Below are positions 63,601 to 64,000 of a stretch of 64,000 nucleotides of DNA, one piece after another. Every line of letters begins with the position of its first letter. Position 1 is the first letter of the stretch. The translations under genes were made by a program, and so were the position numbers. This DNA comes from an uncultured Bacilli bacterium (lineage in GTDB: Bacteria; Bacillota_I; Bacilli_A; ML615J-28; CAG-313): positions 1-64,000 of the forward strand of contig CANQDG010000003.1 in assembly GCA_947591495.1 (NCBI GenBank), in the 5' to 3' direction. Below the pieces are notes generated by a model, which was given only the letters and a program-made list of their open reading frames with translations, was not told the DNA's origin and made no database searches.

Positions 63601-64000
63601 TCGTATGAATATCGGTCAAGTGCTTGAAATTCATTTAGGAATGGCGGCTAAAAAATTAGGTGTACATGTTGCAACTCCTGTATTTGATGGTTTAACACAT
63701 CAAGATATTGTTGATATTATGAACGAAGCTAGGGCCGAAGATGAAAGAATTGCGCGTGAAAATCCTGCTAATGCTCGTGCTATCATTGATGAAAATGGTA
63801 AAACTTATTTATATGATGGAAGAACTGGTCGTCAATTTGATAATAAGATTTCAGTTGGTGTTATGTATATGATTAAACTTGCCCATATGGTTGATGATAA
63901 ACTTCATGCAAGAAGTGAAGGACCTTATACCCTTGTTACGCAACAACCAATGGGTGGTAAAGCCCAAAATGGTGGACAACGTTTTGGTGAAATGGAAGTT
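60632..64000 (+). CDS. rpoB: RNA polymerase beta subunit (partial, 3' end cut)
   Basis: Catalytic subunit of RNA polymerase. 1123 codons are visible without a stop, in frame to the window end at GGQRFGEMEV; the C-terminal remainder lies outside. It starts with TTG 60632 behind GAGGTGA: the protein then opens SYKNVQYGRTRVRRNYAS, aligning with other RpoB. The rifampicin region is FFGSSQLSQFMDQINPLSE then LTHKRRLSALGQGGISR, where the usual GPGG is GQGG; further on, CPVETPEGQNIGL replaces the usual GPNIGL. The active-site GRHGNKG block is present. It has its own consensus promoter. Confidence 0.97.
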   Translation, partial: MSYKNVQYGRTRVRRNYASVQTNVELPNLIEIQTKSFDWFLNDGLDALFKEISPIKDHGDGEKFELHFMEHYFEEPKYTIKEAKLNKVNYSRSLKVHVSLENKETGEIKDDIVFMGELPMMTPWGTFIFNGAERVVVTQIVRSAGVFFSEEIDKKSGQSIFSGQIIPTRGAWIEFEKSNKNIWFAKLDRSKKVCLPTFIRALGVKSNLEMVNLFLGEREENDRRPKNILEIFQNSFDKDETFGEDDAVKRLYDNLRPGEKTSADTARKFIASRLFEVRRYDLAKVGRYKVNKKLDAVARAVGHRLAKDLINKNTGEVILPEGTEITYRKDSLTGKSTADILNENREHFRQTYEYELMLDPSNKVVLETLDILVKTNEGDIKVRILGNDQQEDRCHVVLSDIFATISYYINLHVGVGKIVGKIDDIDHLSNRRLRLIGELLQNQFRMGMVKVEKNIRDRMSTSGEVKSVTAQNLVNIRPLTSTFREFFGSSQLSQFMDQINPLSELTHKRRLSALGQGGISRDRAGFEVRDVHSSHYGRICPVETPEGQNIGLINSLASYARANEFGFIETPYLVVKKDYERRRAIITNEMKYFTADKEEEFIIAEANVHMATDPVTGEIYITDDKVMARQYGEFKEEDCMKVDYIDVSPSQVVAISTACIPFLEHDDTTRALMGANMQRQAIPLLKPEAPFVGTGIEYKAAKDSGVAICAEADGVVEYVDGLKIVVRNDNGEKTTYELNKYERSNHSTCVNQRPIVKPGEKVKKGDVLADGSSMDQGELALGRNVVIAFMTWNGYNFEDAVIMSERLVQDDVYTSIHIEEYTCEVRDTKLGKEEITRDLDGESKDSIANLDEFGIVRLGAEVKEGDTLVGKVSPKGITEPTPEERLTQALFSDNSKDVRVTSLKVPHGGGGIVHRIERFSRKTGAELPPEVNEVVRVYITQKRKISEGDKMSGRHGNKGVISNILPIEDMPFMSDGTPIDIMLNPQGVPSRMNIGQVLEIHLGMAAKKLGVHVATPVFDGLTHQDIVDIMNEARAEDERIARENPANARAIIDENGKTYLYDGRTGRQFDNKISVGVMYMIKLAHMVDDKLHARSEGPYTLVTQQPMGGKAQNGGQRFGEMEV

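Overview
The window is chromosomal DNA of an AT-rich, low-GC Gram-positive bacterium of the Bacilli/Erysipelotrichia/Mollicute-related part of the Bacillota. Evidence: gene order at 51.2-64.0 kb (cysS-mrnC-rlmB-sigma factor-rpmG-secE-nusG-rplK-rplA-rplJ-rplL-methyltransferase-rpoB) follows the Bacillus arrangement; ftsY-ylxM-ffh is present; SD sequences are strong and many promoters are TTGACA-N17-TATAAT-like. UGA is a stop codon (ftsY and the Cof-type phosphatase end in TGA, Trp is read from TGG, and prfB/RF2 is present), so this is not a code-4 mycoplasma. The exact genus cannot be named from sequence alone. No tRNA, rRNA, CRISPR or complete transposase gene was seen.

Layout. 0-0.3 kb: a degenerate IS-end-like sequence. 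0.3-12 kb: DUF1189 protein, leuS, a possible small gene with a non-AUG start, hpf, a HAD phosphatase, queH, secA, prfB, a YitT protein, recX. 11.9-14.7 kb: FMN riboswitch-ribU, glycerate kinase, and a convergent Cof-type phosphatase. 14.8-22.9 kb: a single-TM protein coupled to an FtsK motor with no membrane segments, lepB, rbgA, rnhB, a 54-aa gene with a leader that can fold two ways, topA. 22.9-25.8 kb: an accessory island between two direct copies of an IS-end-like repeat, holding a broken TxQE-repeat/winged-helix gene and a lipoprotein. 26-33.6 kb: ftsY-ylxM-ffh, mgtE, preQ1 riboswitch-queT, divergent ruvA and ruvB, queA. 33.7-43.6 kb: a zinc-ribbon membrane protein, the glycogen operon glgB-C-D-A-P, then pfkA. 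43.7-51 kb: an Ig-like surface protein, metG, a CPA2 exchanger, a second YitT protein, rplM-rpsI. 51-64 kb: the cysS-to-rpoB cluster; rpoB runs off the end.

How the genes fit together. Scattered genes form two salvage routes: riboflavin uptake (FMN riboswitch plus RibU) and queuosine formation from imported precursor (preQ1-I riboswitch plus QueT, then QueA and QueH; tgt is not in the window). The glycogen operon encodes synthesis (GlgC/GlgD, GlgA, GlgB) and phosphorolysis (GlgP), with 6-phosphofructokinase next door, so stored glucose feeds glycolysis. Protein export is covered by SecA, SecE, FtsY, Ffh and LepB. Ribosomal protein genes carry recognisable autoregulatory leaders (L10 leader, two L1-type sites, a possible L13 leader).

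Most of the window is conserved housekeeping DNA. The least explained parts are the two-state leader at 20431-20478, the TM protein/TM-less FtsK pair, the island at 22.9-25.8 kb, the two stretches with good SD sequences but no AUG, and several palindromes over promoters or SD sequences.
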